A stretch of DNA of 20,376 bases from Sandarakinorhabdus sp. (GTDB lineage Bacteria; Pseudomonadota; Alphaproteobacteria; Sphingomonadales; Sphingomonadaceae), in the NCBI GenBank assembly GCA_025458465.1, contig JALOSK010000034.1:1-20376 (forward strand), given 5' to 3'. Shown here piece after piece: positions 12,848 through 20,376 of the stretch. Each line of letters opens with the position of its first letter. The stretch's first letter is position 1. The notes beneath the pieces were generated by a model that did no database searches, was not told the DNA's origin, and worked only from the letters and a program-made list of their open reading frames with translations. The translations under genes and the position numbers were made by a program.

Positions 12848-15076
12848 ATGAAACCGCAATCAGCACATTTTCTTGTCGCAACCATGTTGTTGTCGTCGGT
12901 CAGCCAGATCGCGGTTGCACAACAGGCAGACACCGCGAACGAAGCCAACGACGGTGTCGAGGAAATTGTCGTGACCGCACAAAAGCGGTCTGAAAACATT
13001 CAGGATGTGCCGCTTTCCATCGTTGCGCTGAATGCCGACACGCTCGAGCAGCGGGGCATCAATTCGCTGGCCGGCCTGTTCACCGGCCAGGTTCCGTCAT
13101 TGCGCATTGCACCGTTCCTGGGCCGGCCCTCGGCGGTGTCCATCGGGATGCGCGGGTTGGTGCCGGTGGATGCCACGCAGGTCACGCGTGACCCCACGGT
13201 GGGTATCTATATCGATGGGGTGTACATCGGGCGCGTATCCGGCCTTGCCATGGAGTTTTCCGAGATCGAGCGCCTTGAGGTGCTGCGCGGGCCACAGGGC
13301 ACGCTTTTCGGGCGAAACACCATCGGCGGCGCGATCAGTGTGGTCACCAAGCGGCCAACCGGCGAGTTCGGCGTGGACGTGCGCGCTGGCGTCGGCAATT
13401 TCGACAGCAGGCTGGCAGCGGCCCACATCAATCTTCCCAAGATTGCCGGCATCTCCTTCAAGTTCGATGCGCTGTTCAACGAGCGTGGCGGTCTCTACCT
13501 CAACCCCAACCCTGATTTTCTCGATTATCAGGAAATCCGTCGCTATGGCTTCAAGGGCAGCGCGCTCTGGGAACCGGCAGACAATGTCTCCGTCCTCTAT
13601 TCCTATGACCAGTCCCACGACGATTCCACCAGCGCCTACAGCGACATCATCGCCACAGACCAGCCCGCGGCCAACCGGCCAAGCTTCATCACCCTGAACG
13701 AAGGGCGCGTGCGCACGGCACGTGTCGGCGTGCCGGTGCTGCGCAATCCACAGCGGGCGCGCGGGCATTCCGTGGTGGCCGAATGGGATGTGTCCGATGA
13801 CGTGACCCTCCGTTCGATCACGGCCTGGCGTGATCTCAACTCCGTCCAGTGGGATCAGGATACCGGTGCCGTGACCTCGTGGGGGCCCAATCGCGTCTTT
13901 GGCCGCCTCAGCTATGCCCTGGTGCGGCAGAACCAGTTCAGCCAGGAACTTCAGTTGGTTGGCCAGACCGGAGAGTTGAAATACGTGGCAGGCGCCTACT
14001 ATTTCAACGAGAACGGCGAGGATGAAGCCACGGTGTTCTCGGCCGGCCGCCTGAATGCCACCAACACCGGCGTCAATCTGTTCCCGGCGCCCGTTCCAGA
14101 CGGCGGCGCCGCCAACATTCCCGATCGTGCTGCGCGGGTGAACGTGAAATCCAAGGCGCTGTTCGGGCAGTTCACCTGGTCACCCGAAGCGGTTGCCGGG
14201 CTGCATGTCACCGTTGGCGCTCGCTACACGGATGATACCAAGGACGGGCTGCTGACGGCCGTTCGCGGCGTTGACCCCAATCTCAACTTCACCTTCAGTT
14301 CCAGGCGCCTCGATCCGATGGCGGTGGTCGCATATGATTTCACGGACGACATCAACGCCTATGTGAAGCTCAGCCGTGCCTATCGGGCTGGCGGCGCCAA
14401 TACCCGATCCGCCATTCTGCGGCCATTTGGCGAAGAACAACTGCTGGCCTGGGAAGCCGGCGTGAAGGCCGATCTGTTCGACCGTCACGCCCGCGTCAAC
14501 ATTGCCGCCTACTCCAGCCGGCTGAGCGATCAGCAGGTGGATTTCATCAATCCGGAGTTCGTTTCCAACACCGAGACCGTGAATGCGCCTGAAAAACGGA
14601 CCATCAAGGGCGTGGAAGCCGATCTGACGATCGTGCCGGTGACGGATCTGCAGTTCGGGATCAACTATGTCTTCACCGACGCGCCAACAACGCCGGTGCG
14701 CAACATCTTCACAGGTGTGATCCAGAACATCAGTTCGGCCTTCACGCCGCGCCATGCCGTGACGGTATCGGCCGACTACAAGTTCCCGCGTTTCTCGTTC
14801 GGTGAACTGCGGCTGCACCTCGATGCGAACACGGCCGGAGACTATATTCCGAACAACACGGTCACTGAAAACGCCAACCTCGTCTATCTGGTCAACGCGC
14901 GGATCACCCTGGGTGACATCGACATTGGCAATGGCAAGCTGGAACTGGCCCTGTGGGCGCAGAACCTGACCAACGTCACCTACAACTACTTCGATTTCCG
15001 CATTGCCGGACGGCAGACATCGCGCATCTACAATGATCCGCGCACATTCGGGGTGCAGGCGCGTGTCCGCTTCTGA
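12848..15076 (+). CDS. TonB-dependent outer-membrane receptor
   Basis: A 742-residue outer-membrane transporter driven by TonB. Features in order: a signal peptide (residues 1 to about 24, ending VAQ); a TonB box EEIVVTA at about 38-44; the plug domain (about 48-165, with VPLSIVALNADTLEQRG, the GIYIDGVYIGR and LEVLRGPQGTLFGRNTIGGAI signatures); and a long beta-barrel ending in VRF, the terminal aromatic residue needed for barrel assembly. The start ATG at 12848 is six bases from GGGGAGG; the ATG at 12845 is a close alternative. It overlaps the SurE-like gene by 14 bases and is divergent from an IclR regulator. The substrate cannot be read from the sequence. Its partner suggests a phosphorylated compound such as a nucleotide; this is inference. 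Confidence 0.93.
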   Translation: MKPQSAHFLVATMLLSSVSQIAVAQQADTANEANDGVEEIVVTAQKRSENIQDVPLSIVALNADTLEQRGINSLAGLFTGQVPSLRIAPFLGRPSAVSIGMRGLVPVDATQVTRDPTVGIYIDGVYIGRVSGLAMEFSEIERLEVLRGPQGTLFGRNTIGGAISVVTKRPTGEFGVDVRAGVGNFDSRLAAAHINLPKIAGISFKFDALFNERGGLYLNPNPDFLDYQEIRRYGFKGSALWEPADNVSVLYSYDQSHDDSTSAYSDIIATDQPAANRPSFITLNEGRVRTARVGVPVLRNPQRARGHSVVAEWDVSDDVTLRSITAWRDLNSVQWDQDTGAVTSWGPNRVFGRLSYALVRQNQFSQELQLVGQTGELKYVAGAYYFNENGEDEATVFSAGRLNATNTGVNLFPAPVPDGGAANIPDRAARVNVKSKALFGQFTWSPEAVAGLHVTVGARYTDDTKDGLLTAVRGVDPNLNFTFSSRRLDPMAVVAYDFTDDINAYVKLSRAYRAGGANTRSAILRPFGEEQLLAWEAGVKADLFDRHARVNIAAYSSRLSDQQVDFINPEFVSNTETVNAPEKRTIKGVEADLTIVPVTDLQFGINYVFTDAPTTPVRNIFTGVIQNISSAFTPRHAVTVSADYKFPRFSFGELRLHLDANTAGDYIPNNTVTENANLVYLVNARITLGDIDIGNGKLELALWAQNLTNVTYNYFDFRIAGRQTSRIYNDPRTFGVQARVRF

Positions 15077-16049
15077 CCGGCAGACCCCGGGACTGCGTTG
15101 GTCCCTGGTGATCGCGACAGTTCTGGTCACGGGGTTCGGGCCACCTTCCCCGGCCCTGGCCCGCAACATCCTGATCACGAACGACGATGGGCTGACCAGC
15201 AACGTCAAATATCTTCATGACGCGTTGAAGGCGGCGGGGCACGATGTGCTTGTGGCGGTTCCTTGCCAGCAGCAAAGCGGCATGGGCGGCGCGCTGCATG
15301 TCATGAAACCGCTTGGCCCGCTGGCGACGGACTGCCTCAACGGCGCTGCCCGCAAGGGCGATCCCGGTGCTGGCCCCGTCACCCGTTCCGATCTTGGGCC
15401 CGAGTATCACTATGTCGATGGCACGCCGGTGATGGCGACGCTTTATGGCATCGACGTGGCCAGCCAGACCCGGTGGGGCAAGGCGCCTGATCTGGTGATT
15501 TCGGGCCCGAACATCGGGCGCAATGTCGGTGGCATCGTGGTCAGTTCGGGCACGGTCAGCAATGTGCAATATGCGATGATGCGGGGAATCCCGGCCATCG
15601 CCCTGAGTGCGGGCACTGCGACCGAAAGCGGCCCTGATCTCGTCAATACACAGTCGGAAGCGGTCGCAAGGCGGGTGATGGAGTTGATGTCACGTCTTGA
15701 GGCTTCCGCCAATGGCGGGCCGTTGCTGCCGGCGGCAACCGCCCTGAACGTGAACTTTCCCGACGATCCACAGCAGGCGCCGTGGAAGCTGTCACGGATC
15801 GGCACCGCCATGGCCTATGATGTGCGGTTCGTCAGCGACATGCGGCCGAAACCCGCCCGAGAAGGCCAGCCCCTGCCCGGGCTGACGTTCAGGATACGGC
15901 CTGCCGAAAAGGCAGGACCTGGGGCGAACGATGAAGCCGCCGTCGCCAGTGCGGCGATTTCCGTCAGCGTCATGCAGATGGCCTATGATGCTCCGAAGCC
16001 GCTCCAGTCGCGCGCAGTGCAACGCTTCAGGCGCCTGCTTTCCCGCTGA
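15063..16049 (+). CDS. Secreted SurE-like 5'-nucleotidase/phosphatase
   Basis: A SurE-family metal-dependent phosphatase of 328 residues. Family motifs are clear: N-I-L-I-T-N40-D-D-G43, VPCQQQSGMGG with S72, HYVDGTPVMATLYGID, and SGPN150IGRNVGG followed by SSGTV. D41, D42, S72 and N150 correspond to the metal ligands known for SurE. Ordinary SurE is a cytoplasmic protein of about 250 residues. This one has a signal peptide (about residues 11-33, ending SPALA) and extra loops (about 85-112 and 230-300), so it should act in the periplasm. The start is taken as GTG 15063, which overlaps the receptor stop by 14 bases; ATG 15033 is possible. Coupling with the receptor suggests dephosphorylation of an imported nucleotide or similar ester. 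Confidence 0.87.
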   Translation: MSASDRQTPGLRWSLVIATVLVTGFGPPSPALARNILITNDDGLTSNVKYLHDALKAAGHDVLVAVPCQQQSGMGGALHVMKPLGPLATDCLNGAARKGDPGAGPVTRSDLGPEYHYVDGTPVMATLYGIDVASQTRWGKAPDLVISGPNIGRNVGGIVVSSGTVSNVQYAMMRGIPAIALSAGTATESGPDLVNTQSEAVARRVMELMSRLEASANGGPLLPAATALNVNFPDDPQQAPWKLSRIGTAMAYDVRFVSDMRPKPAREGQPLPGLTFRIRPAEKAGPGANDEAAVASAAISVSVMQMAYDAPKPLQSRAVQRFRRLLSR

Positions 16050-16133
16050 TGCAGGCCCCATTCCCCCCGCAGGGATACGCTTTTGCGATGATTGGGAATG
16101 CAACCCTTGCGGCCCAGCCAGTAATTTGCCCCC

Positions 16134-16186
16134 CTTGATCAGCGGGTCCCGGGTCCGAGCCCCGATGCGTCCATAATTTTCCCACA
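16134..16186 (+). repeat. Degenerate tRNA-Lys 3' copy (candidate right attachment site)
   Basis: Matches tRNA-Lys and its 3' flank from 5946 onwards at 41 of the first 50 positions, offset 10,188. It keeps TCAGCGGGTC, the T-loop frame, the acceptor strand TGCGTCC and the flanking ATTTTCCC. It lacks the entire 5' half and CCA has become TAA, so it is not a tRNA gene. In the T stem, two base pairs changed on both sides together (T-A to C-G and A-T to G-C), while one pair is broken. That suggests descent from another functional tRNA-Lys. The 100 bases on either side hold no gene; the frames here that read ARTRDPLIKG are an artefact of tRNA sequence. Confidence 0.65.
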
Positions 16187-16310
16187 CCAGGCTGAGATTC
16201 CGAGTGGGCTGCGGCCGCGGCGCTGCCAGGCGCGCCGCTCCGCGCCAGAGGCGACGCAGTCATACAGGGACAACAAGCCACAAACACGTCGTGGCGGCTT
16301 TTGGTGTCAG

Positions 16311-17120
16311 CTATCCGGCCGGGAACAGGAACACCAACGACAGTCGCGCGCCCCAATCCGGGCCGCCGAACGGGCGTTCGAGATAATAGCGCCCGCCAGC
16401 CGCGACGACGACGGGCTGCTTGCCCAGCTTGAGGAGCTGGCTCACGGTCAGGTTCACCGGAATGACCCAGGCGCTGTTCTTCCAGTCGTGGGTGAATTCC
16501 GGGGAGATGCTGAAGGTGGTGGCGCGCTTGGTGACATAGCTGACGAACGGGTTGACGAAGGTGGCGGAGATATCGCCCCGCGAATCCTTGCCCGCCACGG
16601 ACCAGATATGGTTGGCGAGGATGCCGATGGTGATGGGCCCCGATTGCTTCAGCGCCACGGCCGTCGGGCCAAAGCCGAACTTGCCGCCGCCAAGCGCGCT
16701 GTCGGTGGCGGTGGGCAGCAGCAGCACCGGGCCGGCGCCCCAGATGATGCCGGACGATGTGGGCTTCCTGGGGCTGAAGAACACGCTCTGCACCACGTCG
16801 CCAAGCCCGGTCTGGCCTTGCCCGATACCGGTCACGTCCTGCTGGTCGATCACCGGCAGGATGGTGCGCGAAATCACGTTCCACTCGCTGTTCAGCGAGA
16901 TCGGCACCACCGGCTGGATGTTCAGCGTGAAGCGTTGGCCCTGATCATTGGCCCCCATGCCGAAATCCCAATTGGCCTGGAAGGGCACCGAAATCAGGCT
17001 GGACACCGGATTGGCCAGCTTCATGGCCAGATCATCGCCGGCGGGCGGCGGCGCATCCTGGGCAAGAGCCGGCACGGCTGAGAGGGCGGCAACCATGCCG
17101 GCCAGACGGAACATCTGCAT
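16311..17120 (-). CDS. Outer-membrane beta-barrel 'transporter' family protein
   Basis: A 269-residue exported protein with signal peptide (residues 1-20, ending ALA) and alternating beta-barrel pattern, ending in LVFLFPAG. Segments such as FTLNIQPVVPISLNSEWNVISRTILPVIDQ, GLGDVVQSVFFSPR and GPVLLLPTATDSALGGGKFGFGP are typical of the small outer-membrane family often annotated as 'transporter' or meta-pathway phenol-degradation-like. Substrate unknown. It is the last gene of the - strand operon, 33 bases after the porin gene. The ATG at 17120 has a weak ribosome site; the ATG two codons later is an alternative. No strong terminator is seen downstream, only an imperfect stem near 16280-16305. 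Confidence 0.8.
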   Translation of the reverse strand: MQMFRLAGMVAALSAVPALAQDAPPPAGDDLAMKLANPVSSLISVPFQANWDFGMGANDQGQRFTLNIQPVVPISLNSEWNVISRTILPVIDQQDVTGIGQGQTGLGDVVQSVFFSPRKPTSSGIIWGAGPVLLLPTATDSALGGGKFGFGPTAVALKQSGPITIGILANHIWSVAGKDSRGDISATFVNPFVSYVTKRATTFSISPEFTHDWKNSAWVIPVNLTVSQLLKLGKQPVVVAAGGRYYLERPFGGPDWGARLSLVFLFPAG

Positions 17121-17153
17121 TTTTGTTTGCCTGTTATGATTGGATGTAAAGCA

Positions 17154-18362
17154 TCAGAAGGCGATATTGGTGCGCACTCCGCCGATCACGGCTGTTGGGC
17201 GGTCACCGCGTGCCGGATCGACCAGTTGCACGTCGGCGGTGACCTTCAGCCAGGGGGTTATGGCGAGGCTGTACCAGGCCTCCACGCCCACCTCGTCCCG
17301 GAAGTTCAGCACGGGCTGCACAGTTGATTGCAGCACGTTGCTGAAATTGTAGAAAAAGCCCCCGATGCCGAAGCTGTCGTGCGGGCGCCCGGCCACCATG
17401 CCGTGCCCGGCAATGCCGGCAACCACAGAGCTCTGGATGACGTTGGGATTGCCGTCGCCGATGGCGGCCTTCAGGTTGAGGCTGAGGCCCTGGCCCTTGC
17501 GGGCGGCGCTTTCCACCAGCATGTGCGAGGCGGAAACAGCGATGTTGTAGCTGCCCTGCCGTGTGGAACTGGCAAGATCAGGCGGCAACAGGATGTCGCC
17601 CAGGTCCTGCCCACGCTTGGTGGAAACGGCGCTGGTCAGGCCGATGCTGGTGGCGCGCCCGCTCATCCGGCCGCTCCACGTGGCGCCAACCGACAGGTTG
17701 ACCCCGGTGCCGAACAGGCCCTTCACGCCATAATCACCAGTGCGATCTTCGGGATCGAACACCATGGCCGTCAAGGTGATGGGGCTGCCGCGATGTACCA
17801 CCACGGCGCCCATGATGGTGGGCGGCACCACGCCAGACGGAGGCGCCACAAAGGCAAGGTTCATGAAGCGCTGCGTGCCCCAGCCGCCGAAGAAGGGATC
17901 GGCGGCCAGCAGATCGATGGCGTTGATCTTGCCGACCAGCAGTGCGGTGCGTTTGCCGATGCGCTGCTGGTAATAAAGCGATGTCAGCTCGAACCGGTCC
18001 GCGCCCGTCAGCGGCAGCACGGCGCCGCTGTTGCCGGGCCACAATTGCCCGCCGAAATTGCCGCGCGGTGCAGCAAAGCGGATCTCGCCATGGGTTTTCA
18101 GCCCGCCGCCATCCCACAGGCCCAGCTTGCCGGTGTCGAAATCAGCGAAGACATCGGCGCGGCCAGCGCCATCCCAACCACGATTGCCGTCATCACCGGC
18201 CAGCGTGCCAACGGCAAAACCGGTGGCATCGGCGCGCAGGTTCACGCCGGCTGCCGCCAGGCTGTCGCGCGCGCCGCCCCAGTTGCCGGTCAGGCCCTGC
18301 GCTGCGGCAGGCAAGGCGGCAAGTGTGATCATTGCTGCCAAGGGGCAGAGGATGGTGTTCAC
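17154..18362 (-). CDS. OprB-type carbohydrate-selective porin
   Basis: A 402-residue outer-membrane porin. After a signal peptide (residues 1 to about 21) the mature protein begins LTGNWGGARDSLAAAGVNL, the hallmark start of the OprB family (LTGxWGGxRxxLxxxG). Other family features are YYQQRIGKRTALLVGKINAIDLL followed by DPFFGGWGTQRFMNLAF, and the C-terminal strand ending in Phe (RTNIAF), needed for barrel insertion. OprB porins let sugars and related compounds cross the outer membrane. The start is GTG 18362, with GGGGAAGA about six bases upstream; a later ATG at 18332 would destroy the signal peptide. It sits 24 bases after the preceding small gene. Confidence 0.9.
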   Translation of the reverse strand: MNTILCPLAAMITLAALPAAAQGLTGNWGGARDSLAAAGVNLRADATGFAVGTLAGDDGNRGWDGAGRADVFADFDTGKLGLWDGGGLKTHGEIRFAAPRGNFGGQLWPGNSGAVLPLTGADRFELTSLYYQQRIGKRTALLVGKINAIDLLAADPFFGGWGTQRFMNLAFVAPPSGVVPPTIMGAVVVHRGSPITLTAMVFDPEDRTGDYGVKGLFGTGVNLSVGATWSGRMSGRATSIGLTSAVSTKRGQDLGDILLPPDLASSTRQGSYNIAVSASHMLVESAARKGQGLSLNLKAAIGDGNPNVIQSSVVAGIAGHGMVAGRPHDSFGIGGFFYNFSNVLQSTVQPVLNFRDEVGVEAWYSLAITPWLKVTADVQLVDPARGDRPTAVIGGVRTNIAF

Positions 18363-18386
18363 GGCGATCTTCCCCGATTGGCTATT

Positions 18387-18758
18387 TCAGTGGCGAACGA
18401 TCTCGCTGGTGGTCAGGCCAACCACCACGCCGGTTCGACGTGCGGCGCGCCGGCCGCTCCGCAGGTCTTCGTGATATTCTTCCCGGCAATAGCGGTCGTA
18501 CCGCATGTCGGACGCGTATTCGCGCATGCACTCCGCGTATTCCTCACGCGCGTTGGCCCTGCCTGCCGAACCCACAACCCCGGCCGCCACCGTGCCGGCC
18601 ACGATCCCTGCCCTGCGCGCATCGCGCCGGTTGTCCCAATCGTCCCAGCGATCGTTGTACTGGTGACGTCCACGATCACCCGCAGATGCCGGCGATGCCG
18701 CCATCTGGAGGCCCACCGTCACCACGGCAGCCAGCACCATTGTCGCCAACTGCATCAT
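18387..18758 (-). CDS. Small exported protein with glycine-zipper-like segment
   Basis: A 123-residue protein with a signal peptide (about residues 1-27, ending ASPASA). A charged stretch rich in Asp, Arg and Trp follows (RWDDWDNRRDARR), then a glycine- and alanine-rich segment AGIVAGTVAAGVVGSAG that could insert in a membrane, and a charged tail with two Cys in CMREYASDMRYDRYC that may form a disulfide. The family is not recognised beyond a general resemblance to envelope glycine-zipper proteins. The start overlaps the stop of the HdeA-like gene in ATGA, so the two are translationally coupled; a second ATG follows directly. It lies 24 bases before the porin gene. Confidence 0.7.
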   Translation of the reverse strand: MMQLATMVLAAVVTVGLQMAASPASAGDRGRHQYNDRWDDWDNRRDARRAGIVAGTVAAGVVGSAGRANAREEYAECMREYASDMRYDRYCREEYHEDLRSGRRAARRTGVVVGLTTSEIVRH

Positions 18759-19174
18759 GACGTTGCCACTTCGAACAGGCTGGTGGCTGCCGCATCCCTG
18801 GCGGCCGAACAACGGGCGTGGACCCTGGCAACCGTGGCCTTCATCCAATCCTGGCTGAGCACCGCGATATCGCCCTTGCGCGTGGCAAACAGATAGCCGT
18901 GCAGCCAGGTGAGATCATTCGCCAACTCATCCTGTGCTGCAGCGGCCGCTTGCGCGTTGCCGGTATCCACGGCCACCTTGGCGGTTTCGAGGAAATCGGC
19001 GCAGCTGATCTTCATCAGATTGTCCGTTGGGGCCGGCTTCGGGACGTTCGTGCCGGATGGTTCGGCCGCAGCCGCTACCGCTGCCGGCGCCGGTGCCGAT
19101 TGCTCGGCGGGTGAAGAGCAGGCCGTGAGGGCGATGGCCGCGCCGCCGGCCAGAATGATGGACAGATGTTTCAT
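18755..19174 (-). CDS. HdeA/HdeB-like lipoprotein
   Basis: A 139-residue predicted lipoprotein: signal peptide MKHLSIILAGGAAIALTAC with lipobox L-T-A-C19, then an Ala/Pro linker to about residue 50. The C-terminal domain (about 55-135) resembles the acid-stress chaperones HdeA/HdeB: K-I-S-C58-ADFL, a helical middle with LTWLHGYLFA, and HARC122 followed by a last helix with SLFEVA. C58 and C122 would form the family disulfide. HdeA-type proteins keep periplasmic proteins soluble at low pH; a lipid-anchored form would be unusual. The ATG at 19174 is preferred because it gives the lipoprotein signal. It is 29 bases after the amidohydrolase stop and overlaps the next gene by four bases. Confidence 0.7.
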   Translation of the reverse strand: MKHLSIILAGGAAIALTACSSPAEQSAPAPAAVAAAAEPSGTNVPKPAPTDNLMKISCADFLETAKVAVDTGNAQAAAAAQDELANDLTWLHGYLFATRKGDIAVLSQDWMKATVARVHARCSAARDAAATSLFEVATS

Positions 19175-19203
19175 GCGAGCGTTCCTTCGATTTGTGCTGC
19201 CGC

Positions 19204-20376
19204 TCATGGCTTGCGCGTCCAGACGGTTCGCCCGTCCTTGATGGTTTCCATCACCTTGATCGTGTTGATCAGCTTGGGATCGATCGCCACCGGATCGGCC
19301 GACAGCACCACGAAGTCGGCCAGCTTGCCCACCTTCACCGATCCCTTGCGGTCGCCTTCGCGGAATTGTTCGGCGCCCCAGATGGTGATCATCTTCATCG
19401 CTTCATACGGGGTGACGCGTTCATTCGGGCCGATGACCGCGCCGCTGCGCGAGGTGCGGTTCACCGTGGCCCATGTCACCTGCATCAGATTGGGCAGCGC
19501 CACGGGCGCATCCGTGTGTGACGTGGCGATCATGCCGGCATCAAGGATCGAGCGCATCGGCGAGATTTGCGCCGCCTTTTCCGGCCCGACGATCTTGCCG
19601 TACCAGTCACCCCAATAGAAAGTGTGCATCGGGAACATCGATGGAAAGATGCCCAGCGCCTTCAGCCGCGGAATCTGATCGGGACGCAGATACTGGCCGT
19701 GGATCAGGATGACCTGGCCCGGCCGCACGCCCTTTTCCGCCGATACCTTGCCCACCGCTTCAAGCATCTGGTCAATCGCCGCCTCGCCATTGGCGTGGAT
19801 CTTCACCTGCCAGTTGTTGTCAAAGGCCTTGGCAACCGATGCGGTGACGATGGCGGTATCGGGAATGGAAGGGCTGCCGCGATAATCGGCCGGTGCGCCT
19901 TCCGGCGGCAGCAGATAGGGCGTGTCGCGCCACGCCGTGCGGCCCTGCGGCGAGCCATCCAGCGTGATCTTCATGCCCGCCATGCGCAGCCGGGAGCGAT
20001 AATCAGGCCCCCAGTTGGTCAGTTCGCTGGTGTCGAGATAATCGGCAAAGCCCAGCACATCGATATCGAGCAGGCCCCGGGTGGCCAGGCTTTCAAGCCC
20101 CTTGGCCTGCGGCCCCATCAGGCGGCCTTCGTTGATCGTCGTGCCGCCAAAGCTTTTGACCATCTCGATCGCCCGGGCCATGAAATAATCCTGGCCGGCG
20201 CGGCTGGTCGGCGTGATCGCCGGCAGCGCAGCGGCGAAGTGCGCGACTTCCTCCAGAAAGCCGTTGGGCTCGCTGCTGCCGGGCATGCGCCCGATGGCAC
20301 CGCCCACCGGATCCTTGCTGGCTGCCGTGATGCCCGCCTTGGCGAGGCCGGCGCTGTTCATCACGCTGAAGTGGCC
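19204..20376 (-). CDS. YtcJ-like amidohydrolase, 5' partial
   Basis: The C-terminal 390 residues of an amidohydrolase of the YtcJ type (full length usually about 550-600); the start lies beyond the right edge. It opens with GHFSVMNSAGL, like the HxxxxNSxAL motif of the family. Further motifs are KITLDGSPQGRTAW, the metal-site region KIHANGEAAID, ILIHGQYLRPDQIPRLK, SHTDAP (equivalent of the usual GSDxP), and the closing GSVKVGKLADFVVLSADP, which is the beta-sandwich end shared by amidohydrolases. These enzymes hydrolyse amide or related C-N bonds with metal ions; the substrate is unknown. Some relatives are exported, and the neighbours are all envelope proteins, but the N-terminus that would show it is outside the window. 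First visible gene of the - strand operon. Confidence 0.88.
   Translation of the reverse strand, partial: GHFSVMNSAGLAKAGITAASKDPVGGAIGRMPGSSEPNGFLEEVAHFAAALPAITPTSRAGQDYFMARAIEMVKSFGGTTINEGRLMGPQAKGLESLATRGLLDIDVLGFADYLDTSELTNWGPDYRSRLRMAGMKITLDGSPQGRTAWRDTPYLLPPEGAPADYRGSPSIPDTAIVTASVAKAFDNNWQVKIHANGEAAIDQMLEAVGKVSAEKGVRPGQVILIHGQYLRPDQIPRLKALGIFPSMFPMHTFYWGDWYGKIVGPEKAAQISPMRSILDAGMIATSHTDAPVALPNLMQVTWATVNRTSRSGAVIGPNERVTPYEAMKMITIWGAEQFREGDRKGSVKVGKLADFVVLSADPVAIDPKLINTIKVMETIKDGRTVWTRKP

Noticed and set aside
15792..16187. - strand reading frame beginning MWENYGRIGARTRDPLIKG
   Set aside because: ARTRDPLIKG is what a translated tRNA 3' end commonly looks like; the frame runs over the tRNA remnant and antisense to the SurE-like gene.
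17328..18896. Long + strand reading frame (522 codons) opposite the porin and small-protein genes
   Set aside because: Composition is an antisense shadow (Ala/His/Arg-rich, no domain). The - strand carries a clear OprB porin and coupled genes.

Overview
The window reads as a GC-rich alphaproteobacterial chromosome, most likely a sphingomonad (Sphingomonadales). The support is the gene order mreB-mreC-mreD-mrdA-rodA, a PEP-CTERM protein with the PEPxxWA variant of the sorting signal, a large TonB-dependent receptor, and paired winged-helix proteins with an AWDxLLD core of a kind common in sphingomonads. This is inference from gene content; no ribosomal RNA is present to prove it.

Region 1 (1-5990, housekeeping, + strand): the 3' end of mreB, then mreC, mreD, mrdA (PBP2) and rodA, closely packed or overlapping. 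These build the rod-shape (elongasome) peptidoglycan machine. A separate gene with its own promoter-like sequence and a strong terminator encodes an exported PEP-CTERM protein. A complete tRNA-Lys(CTT) gene with encoded CCA closes the region.

Region 2 (5990-11560, accessory, mostly - strand): scarred DNA directly downstream of the tRNA. Remnants of IS3-family elements flank a compact cargo. The cargo is an orphan + strand gene of 116 codons, a very AT-rich gap, and a - strand cluster. In transcription order the cluster is a LuxR-type HTH protein with a C-terminal membrane anchor, a small helical protein, a multi-pass membrane protein, a RadC/JAB-domain protein, and two related winged-helix regulators. 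A second IS3-family element (about 1.26 kb) with recognisable terminal inverted repeats is dead: its transposase carries an insertion and an amber stop.

Region 3 (11616-16190): an IclR-family regulator whose 3' end carries a perfect 44-bp tandem duplication. It is divergent from a TonB-dependent receptor that overlaps a SurE-like phosphatase with a signal peptide. The pair suggests uptake plus periplasmic dephosphorylation of a phosphorylated nutrient. The region ends at a degenerate copy of the 3' part of a tRNA-Lys gene, in the same orientation as the intact tRNA and 10,188 bp away. Regions 2 and 3 may therefore be an island inserted at tRNA-Lys, although no integrase remains.

Region 4 (16311-20376, - strand): an apparent five-gene operon. 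In transcription order it holds a YtcJ-like amidohydrolase (5' end outside the window), an HdeA-like lipoprotein, a small exported protein, an OprB-type carbohydrate porin and a second outer-membrane beta-barrel protein.
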